A stretch of 32,718 nt of DNA, taken from positions 1-32,718 of the forward strand of contig CABMII010000121.1 in the NCBI GenBank assembly GCA_902386255.1, read 5' to 3'. A program made the translations under genes and the position numbers. The notes under the pieces were generated by a model. That model saw only the letters and a program-made list of their open reading frames with translations. It ran no database searches and was not told the DNA's origin. Each line of letters opens with the position of its first letter. The stretch's first letter is position 1. Shown one piece after another: positions 22,804 to 31,075 of this stretch. This DNA comes from an uncultured archaeon (GTDB taxonomy: Archaea > Halobacteriota > Methanosarcinia > Methanosarcinales > Methanoperedenaceae).

Positions 22804-22950
22804 TTATTCATGGGAACTCAGTTTGACCTTTTTAATCATTACTTCTATATAATCCTCTTTTTTCAGCCCTTCTTCGTCCCACACCTTTTTATCAATAACG
22901 ATACGCCGCTGCTTATCATCTTTTATCTGCACAATAAATGATTTAGACAT
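22804..22950 (-). CDS. AbrB/SpoVT-like small DNA-binding protein
   Basis: A 48-aa protein with the pattern of a swapped-hairpin AbrB domain: SFIVQIKDDKQRRIVIDKKVWDEEGL (ends SFIVQIKDD and KKVWDEEGL) then KKEDYIEVMIKKV. Such proteins are antitoxins or small repressors. It is divergent from the Cas4-like nuclease gene, and a nested inverted repeat lies between them, a plausible operator. No toxin partner lies downstream. Confidence 0.65.
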   Translation of the reverse strand: MSKSFIVQIKDDKQRRIVIDKKVWDEEGLKKEDYIEVMIKKVKLSSHE

Positions 22951-23001
22951 GATAACCATTCTAACCAGAATCACCACAAAGATTAAATAGTTTCCGATAA
23001 G

Positions 23002-23035
23002 TAGGTATTATTGGTGATATTACCACTATAACCTA
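23002..23035. promoter_or_regulatory. Nested dyad operator between AbrB-like and Cas4-like genes
   Basis: Two inverted repeats share one centre near 23018.5: outer TAGGT (23002-23006) with ACCTA (23031-23035), inner TGGT (23012-23015) with ACCA (23022-23025) around an ATAT core. This symmetry suits a dimeric or tetrameric repressor such as the divergent AbrB-like protein. Confidence 0.5.
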
Positions 23036-23131
23036 AAAAGGTGATTAATACGAATATGGAAAGCTTAAATCGGAATCTCAAAAACTGGGAATTAAACAAA
23101 CGATTAGATGGACACCGGAGTGGCAATTAAA

Positions 23132-23905
23132 ATGAATAAAACTCTAGCCGATATTACCCAGGACTTTAATCGTTTGGACATAGTTCCTTCGAAGATAGAC
23201 GACATACTTCAAAAAGCATGTCCGTGTGCAGAGAACGGGAATGAGTCAATATCATCGATGTATAATTTCATGCATCAGGTTTTCAACGCAAGACTTGCCC
23301 AGGATCTGAAAAAGATTTTCGCAAAATTAAATGTGCAGCATGAAGTGGTGGAAGGCAATTCCCGCCTGGATATACGCCTCTTAAACGACTACCAGAACAG
23401 GGTAACTGTGGGCGGGAAAAACCTTGTTGTCATTGACATGAAAACCGGGAATGTCAAACTATATCAACTGTGCCTTTACTCGGTAAGGAACCAGTGCCCG
23501 ACAATCATAGTGGAACTGCTTAGCGGCGATGTGCACCTTTTGACTCCTGAGATAGCTTGTAAAATACTTACCAACCTGCCATCGGAAATTGAAAAGATAA
23601 CCGAGATGAAAAGCCTCAAGGCCACTTTGCCCGGACAGGATTGCAGATTCTGCGCGAAAGAATGCAAAGATAGAATTGCAAAATATACCCCCTACAAGGT
23701 TTCAAGCACAAGCTTCGCGGAAAGGGCATTAAAACTGGAGACCAATTACAACAAAGTCAAAGAAAGAATCCAGGAAATAATCCGACCGATGGTCGATGAG
23801 TCAACAGCTAAGGCGGCTAATGAAATGAAAGAGGCTAAAAATGTCCGGGTTTCTGTATCTCCGATGGCGGCTGGCATACAGATCGCACCGGCCATAAAGA
23901 TATAA
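23132..23905 (+). CDS. Cas4-like PD-(D/E)XK nuclease with Fe-S cysteines
   Basis: A 257-aa protein with the RecB/Cas4 layout. Active-site candidates are D80 (in SRLDIRL), then IDMK (D102, K104), with the motif III-like YQLCLYSV (Q112) following. Cysteines fit a Cas4 4Fe-4S cluster: C30/C32 near the N-terminus and C171, C174, C178 (CRFCAKEC) near the C-terminus. The final 60 residues form a helical tail with no assigned role. Cas4-family enzymes are 5'-3' DNA exonucleases. No cas genes or CRISPR repeats are in the window, so it would be a solo Cas4-like protein. The ATG at 23132 has GGAG upstream; an ATG at 23108 is the alternative. Confidence 0.75.
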   Translation: MNKTLADITQDFNRLDIVPSKIDDILQKACPCAENGNESISSMYNFMHQVFNARLAQDLKKIFAKLNVQHEVVEGNSRLDIRLLNDYQNRVTVGGKNLVVIDMKTGNVKLYQLCLYSVRNQCPTIIVELLSGDVHLLTPEIACKILTNLPSEIEKITEMKSLKATLPGQDCRFCAKECKDRIAKYTPYKVSSTSFAERALKLETNYNKVKERIQEIIRPMVDESTAKAANEMKEAKNVRVSVSPMAAGIQIAPAIKI

Positions 23906-24023
23906 TTTATTACCTAACCTTTCCTTGAGATTGTTCACAAATACCGATTAATCTATATTAGTCAACAGTGTAAAAAAAAGGTAAATTTATATTGATGAGC
24001 ATTATGGGGAGAGAAGGTGAAAA

Positions 24024-24224
24024 ATGAAATCCTTTAGTGAAAAATATATGCCACCTGTCAATCCCATGACCTTTACAGCCGGCCATTTTTGTGTAAAAAT
24101 ACAAATGAAAGTCAAAATATGCCGGATGCCTTCTTGCGATACCTTCAAAAAGTGCAAGATTGCGGCGGATATTGAGCCAACCCCAAGACAAAATAAGTTA
24201 AATGCATTAACTATAACTCGGTAA
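24024..24224 (+). CDS. Possible 66-aa cysteine-containing small protein
   Basis: The ATG at 24024 follows GAAGGTGA and an AT-rich promoter-like stretch (23982-23993). The product is basic with four cysteines (CVKIQMKVKIC, then CDTFKKC), which could bind a metal or be oxidised. Hydrophobic segments are absent. I recognise no family, and overlapping frames on the other strand weaken the case. The 368-base gap between the nuclease and the MFS pseudogene holds nothing else I can name. Confidence 0.35.
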   Translation: MKSFSEKYMPPVNPMTFTAGHFCVKIQMKVKICRMPSCDTFKKCKIAADIEPTPRQNKLNALTITR

Positions 24225-24273
24225 GTTCGAAGCTCAAAGATCAATTATTAGTTAATATAAGCAAAATTATATT

Positions 24274-25607
24274 ATGCAAAGCAAGCACGAAGGAATAGTA
24301 CTTTCCATACTTGTACTCGGAACACTAATGGGTGCGCTCGATACAACCATAGTGTTGCTTGCGCTTCCTTCTATGACCGAGGGGCTAAACTCAAACCTCG
24401 GAGAAACGATTTGGGTTATACTGATTTACCTTCTTGTTATTGCTGTAACTACGATGCAGTTCGGCAGGCTTGGTGACCTCTTTGGGAGAAGCAAGGCGTT
24501 CAACCTGGGTTTTGCTGTTTTCACACTCGGCTCTGCGTTCTGCGGTTTTGCGTAACCAAATGGCTCTCTTGTGGGTTTCAGGGCCGTACAGGCTGTTGGC
24601 GGAGCCCTCATGCAGGCAACAAGCGGTGCCATAATCGCAGATACATTTGAGGTTGGAAGACGGGGCAAAGCATATGGTTACATATCAATGGGCTGGAACA
24701 TAGGGGCAATGCTTGGCATAGTGCTTGGCGGTTTGCTGACAACATTCGTAGGCTGGCGTTTCATATTTTTCATAAACGTGCCAATAGGCGGTGCAGCGCT
24801 TTTGCTTGGAATCAGATACCTGAATGATAACCCGAAAGTGAATGCAAAGATGGACCTTGCAGGCATGCTGCTTCTGGGCTCGGCGCTCTCTTTCTTATGT
24901 TACGGCGCAGTGGACTTTGCCTCTGCGGGACTAAGCAGTTTCAATATCCTGTTCAAATTAGCAGGTGTAATTGCAGTTATAGCATTTCTATTTTGGGAAT
25001 CAAGAAGTGCATCCCCCGCGCTTGACCTGCACGCCTTCAGGAACCGGGTGCTCAGTGCTTCCATCTTTGCATCTTTCTTCCAGAGCCTTGGATTTTTGTC
25101 GGTAACATTCCTGATTATCATGTATCTTCAAGGTATCAGGGGCCTGGATCCTTTTACAGCGGCATTGCTGTTAACACTTTCCTTGACCAGTGCAACCAGC
25201 TCGATGTGCAGGGCCTGGATCCTTTTACAGCGGCATTGCTGTTAACACCCGGTTATATAATCAGCAGCTTCCTCTCGCCTTACATGGGCAGGTTATCAGA
25301 CAGGTTCGGCACCAGAGGAATAGCAACTGCGGGCACAGCGCTCATGTGTTTTGCGATATTGATGTATATGACCCTGACAATCTCAAGTGATTATTCTATT
25401 ATAATTTCAGCTTCAATAATCTCAGGAATCGGAGGCGCTATGTTCTGGCCTGCAAACAGCAGCGCAGTGATGTCAAATGCACATCATGAACATTACGGGA
25501 GCATTTCGGGTTTGCTCAGGCTTATGACGAATGTAGGAACCCTTGGCAGCTTCGTCATTTCGATAACAGCAGCTACCGTAGCAATATCCAGGAGTACAGG
25601 CATTTGA
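24274..25607 (+). pseudogene. MFS drug transporter (DHA2-like), decayed
   Basis: The remains of a 14-helix major-facilitator multidrug exporter: opening VLGTLMGALDTTIVLLALPS, motif A-like FGRLGDLFGRSKAF, then FRAVQAVGGALMQATSGAI (ends FRAVQAVGG and ATSGAI), WRFIFFINVPIG, and LDPFTAALLLTPGY. Three lesions are visible: an in-frame TAA at 24553 in CGFA*PNGSLVG, a 71-bp insertion made of a 38-bp direct repeat (25140-25177 and 25211-25248) that shifts the frame, and truncation at 25607 after about 12 helices. It was probably once functional; it is not translatable as one protein now. Confidence 0.9.
25140..25248 (+). repeat. 38-bp direct repeat causing a 71-bp duplication in the MFS gene
   Basis: Identical 38-base copies at 25140-25177 and 25211-25248 (beginning GGGCCTGGATCC), with a 33-base spacer. 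The offset of 71 is not a multiple of three and breaks the reading frame. Confidence 0.9.
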
Positions 25608-25609
25608 AT

Positions 25610-25782
25610 AAACCATTAATTGATCCGGACACCAGGATTCGTAATCTGGCGATCGAAATGGGTATAAATGTTGAAAATAAAACCCCTGAACAGCTTATGG
25701 AAGAAATTCGCTTGAATATAAACAAGTGAAAGTTCAGGCACTAAAGTGCCCGATAAAAACCCTGTTTCGCATTAAACTCCAG
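25610..25782 (+). pseudogene. 3' remnant of a tatA gene
   Basis: Three bases after the MFS stop, a frame without a start encodes KPLIDPDTRIRNLAIEMG and VENKTPEQLMEEI. This matches the C-terminal tail of the intact TatA at 29195-29518 (KPLDDQDTKIHKLAVEMD, ENKTTEQLIEEI). A one-base indel near 25727 then shifts the frame; the DNA stays alignable (AAAGTTCAGGC, ATTAAACTCCAG) to about 25782. The membrane helix and start of this tatA copy are gone, so the junction at 25607-25610 is a deletion scar. Confidence 0.8.
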
Positions 25783-25898
25783 CCTAAATGCTTTAAACTA
25801 TCTTCCTTTTTTCTTTGCCTTTGCTGCTGGAAGTCTTGTGGCAGTTGTGTAATAAGTTACAATGTTTGTGTACGTATTGATAATCACCATCCTTTAAG

Positions 25899-25915
25899 TT
25901 TGGGGCATGCCCAAA
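25899..25915. promoter_or_regulatory. TTTGGG-N5-CCCAAA operator before the DtxR-like gene
   Basis: Perfect 17-bp dyad with a GCATG centre, just before an AATTATTTATC TATA-like box. It is shared with the cbiM promoter (28127-28143). Binding here would block transcription, so metal-dependent repression by the encoded DtxR-like protein is likely, including autoregulation. Confidence 0.75.
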
Positions 25916-25948
25916 AATTATTTATCCTACATGCGCCTATTTTGTCCT

Positions 25949-26386
25949 ATGAGAAACATTGATGGTTTCGAATTAAGCCCTAAGAAGGGCGAATATTTGA
26001 AGTACATACTGGAAAAAGGGGGTACTGTACACACGACTGATATTTCGCAGCATTTTAACCTCGACCCTTCGACTATTACCAAGACAATACAGGAGATGTC
26101 ATCAACCGACCTTATCGAGCATATTCCGTACAGGGGAGTACAATTAACTCCAAAAGGCAGGGAGTTTGCCGAATTTTTAGTCAGGCGGCACAGGATCATA
26201 GAATTAATGCTATCACATTATGGCCTTACAGCTCAGGAAGCTTGCGGCGAGGCTTTGAAATTCGAAGGACTCGTATCCAAGGGTGTAGTCGATAAGATAT
26301 GCAATTCGCTGGGGCATCCCAACATGGGTATCTGCGGCAGGATTAAGCATGATACGTGCTGCTGCTGTCCTGAAGATGGGGCATAA
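25949..26386 (+). CDS. DtxR/MntR-like metal-dependent repressor
   Basis: A 145-aa winged-helix repressor. The HTH region is ILEKGGTVHTTDISQHFNLDPSTITKTIQEM (ends ILEKGGTVHTTD and STITKTIQEM), the wing is PYRGVQLTPKGREFAEF, and the metal/dimerisation helices follow (RRHRIIELMLSHYGLTAQEACGEALKFEG, with H, E and C as candidate ligands). The C-terminus is unusual, with HPNMGICGRIKHDTCCCC. It is followed four bases later by cbiQ, so it probably senses Co or Ni. The ATG at 25949 is preferred because the operator and TATA box occupy the region of upstream ATGs (25907, 25931). Confidence 0.85.
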   Translation: MRNIDGFELSPKKGEYLKYILEKGGTVHTTDISQHFNLDPSTITKTIQEMSSTDLIEHIPYRGVQLTPKGREFAEFLVRRHRIIELMLSHYGLTAQEACGEALKFEGLVSKGVVDKICNSLGHPNMGICGRIKHDTCCCCPEDGA

Positions 26387-26389
26387 TGG

Positions 26390-27199
26390 ATGAGCGACGA
26401 ATTATCTCCTCATATACCTGATCTTGACCTTATCACATTTTACAGTGAAAAGGGTACCTCGTTATTCTCCAGGATCAGCCCGTGGACAAAGGCGTTGATG
26501 CTTGTGCTCATCGTACTTTTCGTATCGCTCGATAAAAGCCTCATACTGGCTGTTTGCCTTTACCTGATAGTTTTGTCATTATACGGTTTATCGGGTCTGC
26601 CGCTTAAAAAATTATTCCAATGGTACACGATGCCCATTATATTTGTTCTATCGCTGGTGGTCATATTAATGTGGAACGAGCCGGGGAATCCAATATTTTC
26701 TCTAAGTATGCCATACGTTTCGCTCATCCTCACCGATAATGGACTGCTATTGTTGCTTACGCTTCTGTTTAAATCGCTTGCATCCGTTACTTTTTCGTTA
26801 TTTTTCCTTATGACCACGAGGTACAATTATCTCTCTGCCATGATATACCGGGTCTTCCCTTCTCCGATTGACCAGATATTTCTCATGTCGTACCGGTTTA
26901 TCTTTATTACTTTGAAGATGGTCAAATCCATGATTAAAGCACTGAAATCAAGGGGAGGAGGGCTTTTACAAAGCATACGAAAGCAGAGTAAGATGTTTTC
27001 CGAAGTATTTGCGCTGACCATAATACGGTCATACGATAGGGCTGATAGGGTAAATAAGGCAATGGAAGCGAGAGGGTTTACAGGAAAATACGTGGCAGCG
27101 ACCAGGATACCTGTGATAGGCACCTATGAATATTTCACCATGCTATTGGCTACGGTTCTGATGATATATTCCATATGGTTCGTTAAATTGCCGTTTTAA
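26390..27199 (+). CDS. cbiQ: Cobalt/nickel ECF transporter T component CbiQ
   Basis: A 269-aa transmembrane coupling protein of an energy-coupling-factor transporter. It has several hydrophobic helices and the cytoplasmic coupling helices with KALKSRGGG and, later, KAMEARGFTGKY (the Ala-Arg-Gly motif that contacts the ATPase). It lies between the regulator (gap 3 bases) and cbiO (SD 1 base before its own stop region). It conveys ATP hydrolysis by CbiO to the substrate-binding CbiM. Confidence 0.9.
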   Translation: MSDELSPHIPDLDLITFYSEKGTSLFSRISPWTKALMLVLIVLFVSLDKSLILAVCLYLIVLSLYGLSGLPLKKLFQWYTMPIIFVLSLVVILMWNEPGNPIFSLSMPYVSLILTDNGLLLLLTLLFKSLASVTFSLFFLMTTRYNYLSAMIYRVFPSPIDQIFLMSYRFIFITLKMVKSMIKALKSRGGGLLQSIRKQSKMFSEVFALTIIRSYDRADRVNKAMEARGFTGKYVAATRIPVIGTYEYFTMLLATVLMIYSIWFVKLPF

Positions 27200-27211
27200 G
27201 GAGTGACCGGA

Positions 27212-28102
27212 TTGATAATTCCACAACAACTGCATAATGATGCCTGTCGTGTCTGCACGCACGCCGAGAACGAGCTTATACACGTGGATTGTGTGAGCCA
27301 TGTCTATCCGGATGGGAGTCTGGGCATACACGGAATGTGTTTTAAGGTGCTTGAAAAGGAAATCGTGGCTTTATGCGGCCCTAACGGATCGGGCAAGTCC
27401 ACGCTCATCGAGCATTTGAACGGATTGCTCAGGCCGAGCAGCGGCAGTGTTACGGTCATGGGTAAAAATATCGATTTGAGTCATGCACATATCTGGAGAG
27501 AGGTTGGCATAGTGTTCCAGAGGTCGGATGACCAGCTTTTTGCGCCTACGGTATTAGACGATGTGATGTTCGGTCCCATAAACATGGGTGCAAGCTTAGA
27601 ACAGGCAAGGGAGACAGCCATGGAAGCATTAAAAGCAGTCGGCGCAGAAAACCTTTCAGATAAAATGCCAAGCTACCTGAGCGGCGGCCAGAAAAGGCTG
27701 GTAAGCATCGCCGGTGTTCTTGCCATGAAGCCCAGGGTAATCGCGATGGACGAGCCTACATCCGACCTGGATCCGTTACACGCAGAAATGGTGGAGAATA
27801 TAATCCTCAACCTGAAAAATAACCTTGGTATCAGCGTCGTCATAGCAACACATGACCTTGATATGGCAGCGAGGATATCAGACCGCATCTGCATCGTGAA
27901 GGAAGGCTCCATTATAGCAGAGGGTAAGCCTTCATCGATATTCTATGATAAAAATCTTATAGAAATGTCGGGACTGAGGCAGCCAAAAGTCGCACAAATA
28001 TACGAAGGAATAACAAAGAACCTGGGTGTAGATATGGAAAATTGCCCGATAACTGCCGATGAACTTGTAAAAACCATAGCTTCAATGATAAGGCAAAATT
28101 AA
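27212..28102 (+). CDS. cbiO: Cobalt/nickel ECF transporter ATPase CbiO
   Basis: A 296-aa ABC ATPase. Walker A is GPNGSGKSTLIEHLNG, the Q-loop FQRSDDQLFAPTV, signature LSGGQKRLVSIAG, Walker B VIAMDEPTSDLDP and the H-loop ATHDLD. The N-terminus has an additional CRVCTHAENE stretch before the ABC domain. The TTG at 27212 is chosen because AAGGAG lies eight bases upstream; a GTG at 27203 is inside that site. It is the last gene of the regulator-cbiQ-cbiO operon. Confidence 0.93.
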   Translation: MIIPQQLHNDACRVCTHAENELIHVDCVSHVYPDGSLGIHGMCFKVLEKEIVALCGPNGSGKSTLIEHLNGLLRPSSGSVTVMGKNIDLSHAHIWREVGIVFQRSDDQLFAPTVLDDVMFGPINMGASLEQARETAMEALKAVGAENLSDKMPSYLSGGQKRLVSIAGVLAMKPRVIAMDEPTSDLDPLHAEMVENIILNLKNNLGISVVIATHDLDMAARISDRICIVKEGSIIAEGKPSSIFYDKNLIEMSGLRQPKVAQIYEGITKNLGVDMENCPITADELVKTIASMIRQN

Positions 28103-28126
28103 ACGATGATGTCTTTTGGGTTAAAG

Positions 28127-28143
28127 TTTGGGGAATACCCAAA
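28127..28143. promoter_or_regulatory. TTTGGG-N5-CCCAAA operator before cbiM
   Basis: Same arms as at 25899-25915 with centre GAATA, followed by ATATTTATC as TATA-like box. An additional TTTTGGG half-site lies 12 bases upstream. It indicates co-regulation of cbiMN with the regulator operon. Confidence 0.78.
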
Positions 28144-28193
28144 TATTTATCTATGGGTAGCGTAATTACAACTTAGTAGTTGAGAGGTAACGC

Positions 28194-28859
28194 ATGGCAC
28201 ATATACATCTCCCGGATGGAGCATTTTCTGTACAATGGATTATTACATGGTGGATTATAGCCCTCGTAATTTTAGGTTTATGCCTTTATTGGCTGAAAAA
28301 AGTCAAGAAAATAGATAATAAAACAATAACGCTGGCTGCAATGTTAACAGCCGCCTCCTTTGCAATATTCCAGGTCAACATACCTCTTTTTGGAGGGGTA
28401 CACATGAACCTGACCCCGCTTATAGGTATTCTTGCCGGACCGGCGATTGGCGGCCCAATTGTGCTCATCGTAAACATATTATCTGCAGCGATCGGTCATG
28501 GCGGCTGGGGCATGGTAGGCGCAAACATTCTCGTCAATATGACTGAGGTTTCAGTTGCATATGGCACATATAAGGCGCTTGGAAAGATCAATCTCGATAC
28601 ATTCTCCAGAGCCGGAATTGGAACGATAGCAGGACTCCTTTTCGGCAGTGTTACGATGATATTGATAATTCTCATATCGGGAATACAGGGCGTTCATCAG
28701 GATGTTCAGACCACACTCTATGGACTCTCGCTTCTCACAGCCGTCAACATGGGCGTTGCAATCGTAGAGTCCGTAGTCACGGGATATGTGGTGTCATACA
28801 TTTACAGGGTCAGGCCCGACATACTCAGGGAGGCGATTCCGGTTGCAGCAGCAAAGTAA
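28194..28859 (+). CDS. cbiM: Cobalt/nickel ECF transporter S component CbiM
   Basis: A 221-aa membrane protein. The mature N-terminus MAHIHLPDGAF holds the conserved metal-binding His region. A typical sequence (AAMLTAASFAIFQVNIP, GGVHMNLTPLIGILAGPAIG, GHGGWGMVGANILVNM, all short segments in order) covers the helices. GAGGT lies six bases before the ATG. It binds the metal ion and pairs with CbiQ/CbiO. It is overlapped at its 3' end by the CbiN-like gene. Confidence 0.93.
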   Translation: MAHIHLPDGAFSVQWIITWWIIALVILGLCLYWLKKVKKIDNKTITLAAMLTAASFAIFQVNIPLFGGVHMNLTPLIGILAGPAIGGPIVLIVNILSAAIGHGGWGMVGANILVNMTEVSVAYGTYKALGKINLDTFSRAGIGTIAGLLFGSVTMILIILISGIQGVHQDVQTTLYGLSLLTAVNMGVAIVESVVTGYVVSYIYRVRPDILREAIPVAAAK

Positions 28860-29115
28860 TAAAAAGGGAATTATTATATTCGGAGCTATCATACTTATGG
28901 TTCTGGTCGCATGTCTTTTAGCCTATATTGCAACAGGAGATAAAGGAATAGAAGAACGCTTTTCAAACGCAGTAGGATTACCGAGCGAACCTGATCAAGG
29001 AGGAGATAATGGGATTTTTGGCTTCACACTTGAGGGTAACCACTTCTCTTACCTGATCATATTGGTCTTGATCATTGTCGCAACGGCATTAATATATGTA
29101 AAATACAGGGTATAA
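28843..29115 (+). CDS. cbiN: CbiN-like/PDGLE-domain small membrane subunit
   Basis: A 90-aa protein with two membrane helices (residues 9-30 and about 65-85) and an outer loop (GDKGIEERFSNAVGLPSEPDQGG) that resembles the PDGLE domain of CbiN/CbiMN systems, although the PDGLE motif is degraded to DKGIE. GGGAGG stands nine bases before the TTG at 28843, so the gene overlaps cbiM by 17 bases. It probably modulates metal loading of CbiM. Confidence 0.72.
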   Translation: MQQQSNKKGIIIFGAIILMVLVACLLAYIATGDKGIEERFSNAVGLPSEPDQGGDNGIFGFTLEGNHFSYLIILVLIIVATALIYVKYRV

Positions 29116-29194
29116 ATAATATAGACTTAAAATATACTTGTCCATCTACTGTGCAATACAAGAATTTAAATATTGAGCCAATAAAGTATAATAT

Positions 29195-29518
29195 ATGTTT
29201 AGTCCAGAAGATTTAATATTAATTTTGGCCGTAGCACTCCTTTTATTTGGAGCTAATAAACTTCCGGAAATGGCAAGGTCTTTAGGAAAAGCAACAGGGG
29301 AATTCAAGAAAGGACAGTTAGAAGCCGAGAATGAATTAAGGCAGATGAAAAAACCACTTGACGATCAAGACACCAAGATTCATAAATTAGCGGTTGAAAT
29401 GGATATAAATGACGAGAATAAAACCACTGAACAGCTTATAGAAGAAATAGGCACCAAAATAAAATCTAATGAAGGTTCAGGCGCTAAAGTAACGGCTAAA
29501 AAGCCATTATCGAATTAA
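29195..29518 (+). CDS. tatA: Twin-arginine translocase subunit TatA
   Basis: A 107-aa protein with the TatA hallmarks: an N-terminal membrane helix (LILILAVALLLFG), then the hinge FGANKLPEMARSLG and an amphipathic helix (KATGEFKKGQLEAENELRQM). The acidic/basic tail includes NDENKTTEQLIEEIGTKI. It forms the Tat translocation pore with TatC, which is not in the window. It has a decayed sister fragment at 25610-25782, and a T-rich stretch (CCAGTTTTTT) follows the stop. Confidence 0.92.
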   Translation: MFSPEDLILILAVALLLFGANKLPEMARSLGKATGEFKKGQLEAENELRQMKKPLDDQDTKIHKLAVEMDINDENKTTEQLIEEIGTKIKSNEGSGAKVTAKKPLSN

Positions 29519-29542
29519 ACTCCAGTTTTTTAATTGAAGAAG

Positions 29543-30811
29543 CTATAGTATATTTTTTACTAAGTTGAATCCTGTACCTAATGCTATCTTAACTATTTCA
29601 TATGGATTGGGCATACCCAGATAATGAACCATTATAGGTATAGCTATAAAAGTCCCAAGCATGCTGCCAAAGTTGGCAAGGCCTGCTACAAGTAAAATAC
29701 GAAAGAGTCTGTTTTGCATGAAATCTTTCATGGTTTCAGCTTTCATAATCGTTTTGAAATCTTCTGTCATAGGTGGATGATAATGCGCTTCCACAATTCC
29801 GGCAAGCCATCCGACAGGTAACCGGGGATGAAGGAATCCAGACCATGCCAGGCTAAAAGCAGTCAAGACCGAAACTGAATGACCCCGTGCGAGTATAACA
29901 CCAGCAGCCGAAAGTATCCCTTTGGTGATGAATAAAATTAACAGCATTATAAGTAGCGTATATAAAGAAACAGCCCCGGAATAGACAAGAAGAACCAGTA
30001 ATCCTATAACCATTACGGATAATCCAATAGCAGTAGCCTTAAACCAGCTAAAGCCCTTTTTTGGGAGTACCATTAGTTCCTCAACTGGAGGAATAGACTC
30101 AGGAGCGTCCAGATACTTCTGGATGCCCTCACGGTGGGCAGCGCCTACAACCGCTACAACCTTGCATTCCCTTGAAAAATCAAGCAGATTTCTTGCCATT
30201 ATAGCATTTCTTTCGTCCAAAAGAACAGAGGCAGCGGCTGGAGCCACCTTCCTTAACTCAGAGACCAACTGGGTGACAACATCCTCATCTGTCACCCTGT
30301 CCATATCGATGTCTTCCGTCCCAAAACCAAAAGTTGCACTAATGAGAGAACCAAATAGTTTCAGCTTCTCAAAAAAGGACATTTTATTCCAGAAGCGGGC
30401 TAATGTGATCTGGATATCCCTATCGATAAGTGCTATACGGGCATTGTTTTTTTCAGCTATTTCAATAGCAGAAAGCATCTCTGCACCCGGCTTAACCCCC
30501 TGCTCCTTTCCGAATTTTTTCTGGACGTAAGCGAGAAGCCAGTGCATTAAGAAGTGATAAAACTTATTTCCGCTGAGTAAATCTTTAACATTTACTTCTT
30601 TAACTTCTTCTTCCCCTTTTAATGCCTTATATCTTCCTTTACAGAGTTCAATCGCCACAATGTCGGGTTTTTCCCTTTCAATTACTTCATTGACCTCTAT
30701 TACGCTCCTGTCAGAAACATGAGCCGTTCCAACTAGGATTATCCTGCCTGTATCAAACGAAGCAGAGCGACTATTGGAATTGTGACTTGTTGGAGAAATT
30801 ACATTATTCAT
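29543..30811 (-). CDS. TraB/PrgY/GumN-family membrane protein (copy 2)
   Basis: A 422-aa close paralogue of the product of 3875-5125. The N-terminal domain (RIILVGTAHVSDRSVIEV, VAIELCKGRYKALKGEEE), the DERNAIMARNLLDFSREC segment and the C-terminal hydrophobic helices match throughout. The start is set at ATG 30811, which aligns with MNNV of the first copy and has AAAGGA upstream; a longer frame reaches 30859. The biochemical role is not established. It is convergent with tatA; 24 bases separate their stops. Confidence 0.88.
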   Translation of the reverse strand: MNNVISPTSHNSNSRSASFDTGRIILVGTAHVSDRSVIEVNEVIEREKPDIVAIELCKGRYKALKGEEEVKEVNVKDLLSGNKFYHFLMHWLLAYVQKKFGKEQGVKPGAEMLSAIEIAEKNNARIALIDRDIQITLARFWNKMSFFEKLKLFGSLISATFGFGTEDIDMDRVTDEDVVTQLVSELRKVAPAAASVLLDERNAIMARNLLDFSRECKVVAVVGAAHREGIQKYLDAPESIPPVEELMVLPKKGFSWFKATAIGLSVMVIGLLVLLVYSGAVSLYTLLIMLLILFITKGILSAAGVILARGHSVSVLTAFSLAWSGFLHPRLPVGWLAGIVEAHYHPPMTEDFKTIMKAETMKDFMQNRLFRILLVAGLANFGSMLGTFIAIPIMVHYLGMPNPYEIVKIALGTGFNLVKNIL

Positions 30812-31075
30812 TTCATTCCTTTTTTCAAGCTTCACTCTAGTCCGACATTGTAAGACCAATCAAAATTAGTATAATCCCTATCAAGAGTTGAGATTTGGGA
30901 CTCGTCCAGATGTAATGATTTAATGCCGAAATATAATATTTTAACCTGCGTATTTTAATTATCAGCTTCATTATAACTCAGTTTAGTGTTTTTCTGTTCT
31001 TAAAAACCTTTCTCTGATGAAGCTTTGTGTATCTTTTCCCAAAAAAACTTCCTCATTCTAAATAAATGTATATAT

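Noticed and set aside
23132-23905. Part of a CRISPR-Cas adaptation module
   Set aside because: No cas1/cas2, repeats or leader within the window; only the Cas4-like nuclease is present.
24553-24555. TAA read through as pyrrolysine or another amino acid
   Set aside because: Pyrrolysine uses TAG, and the same gene has further lesions, so decay is the simpler reading.
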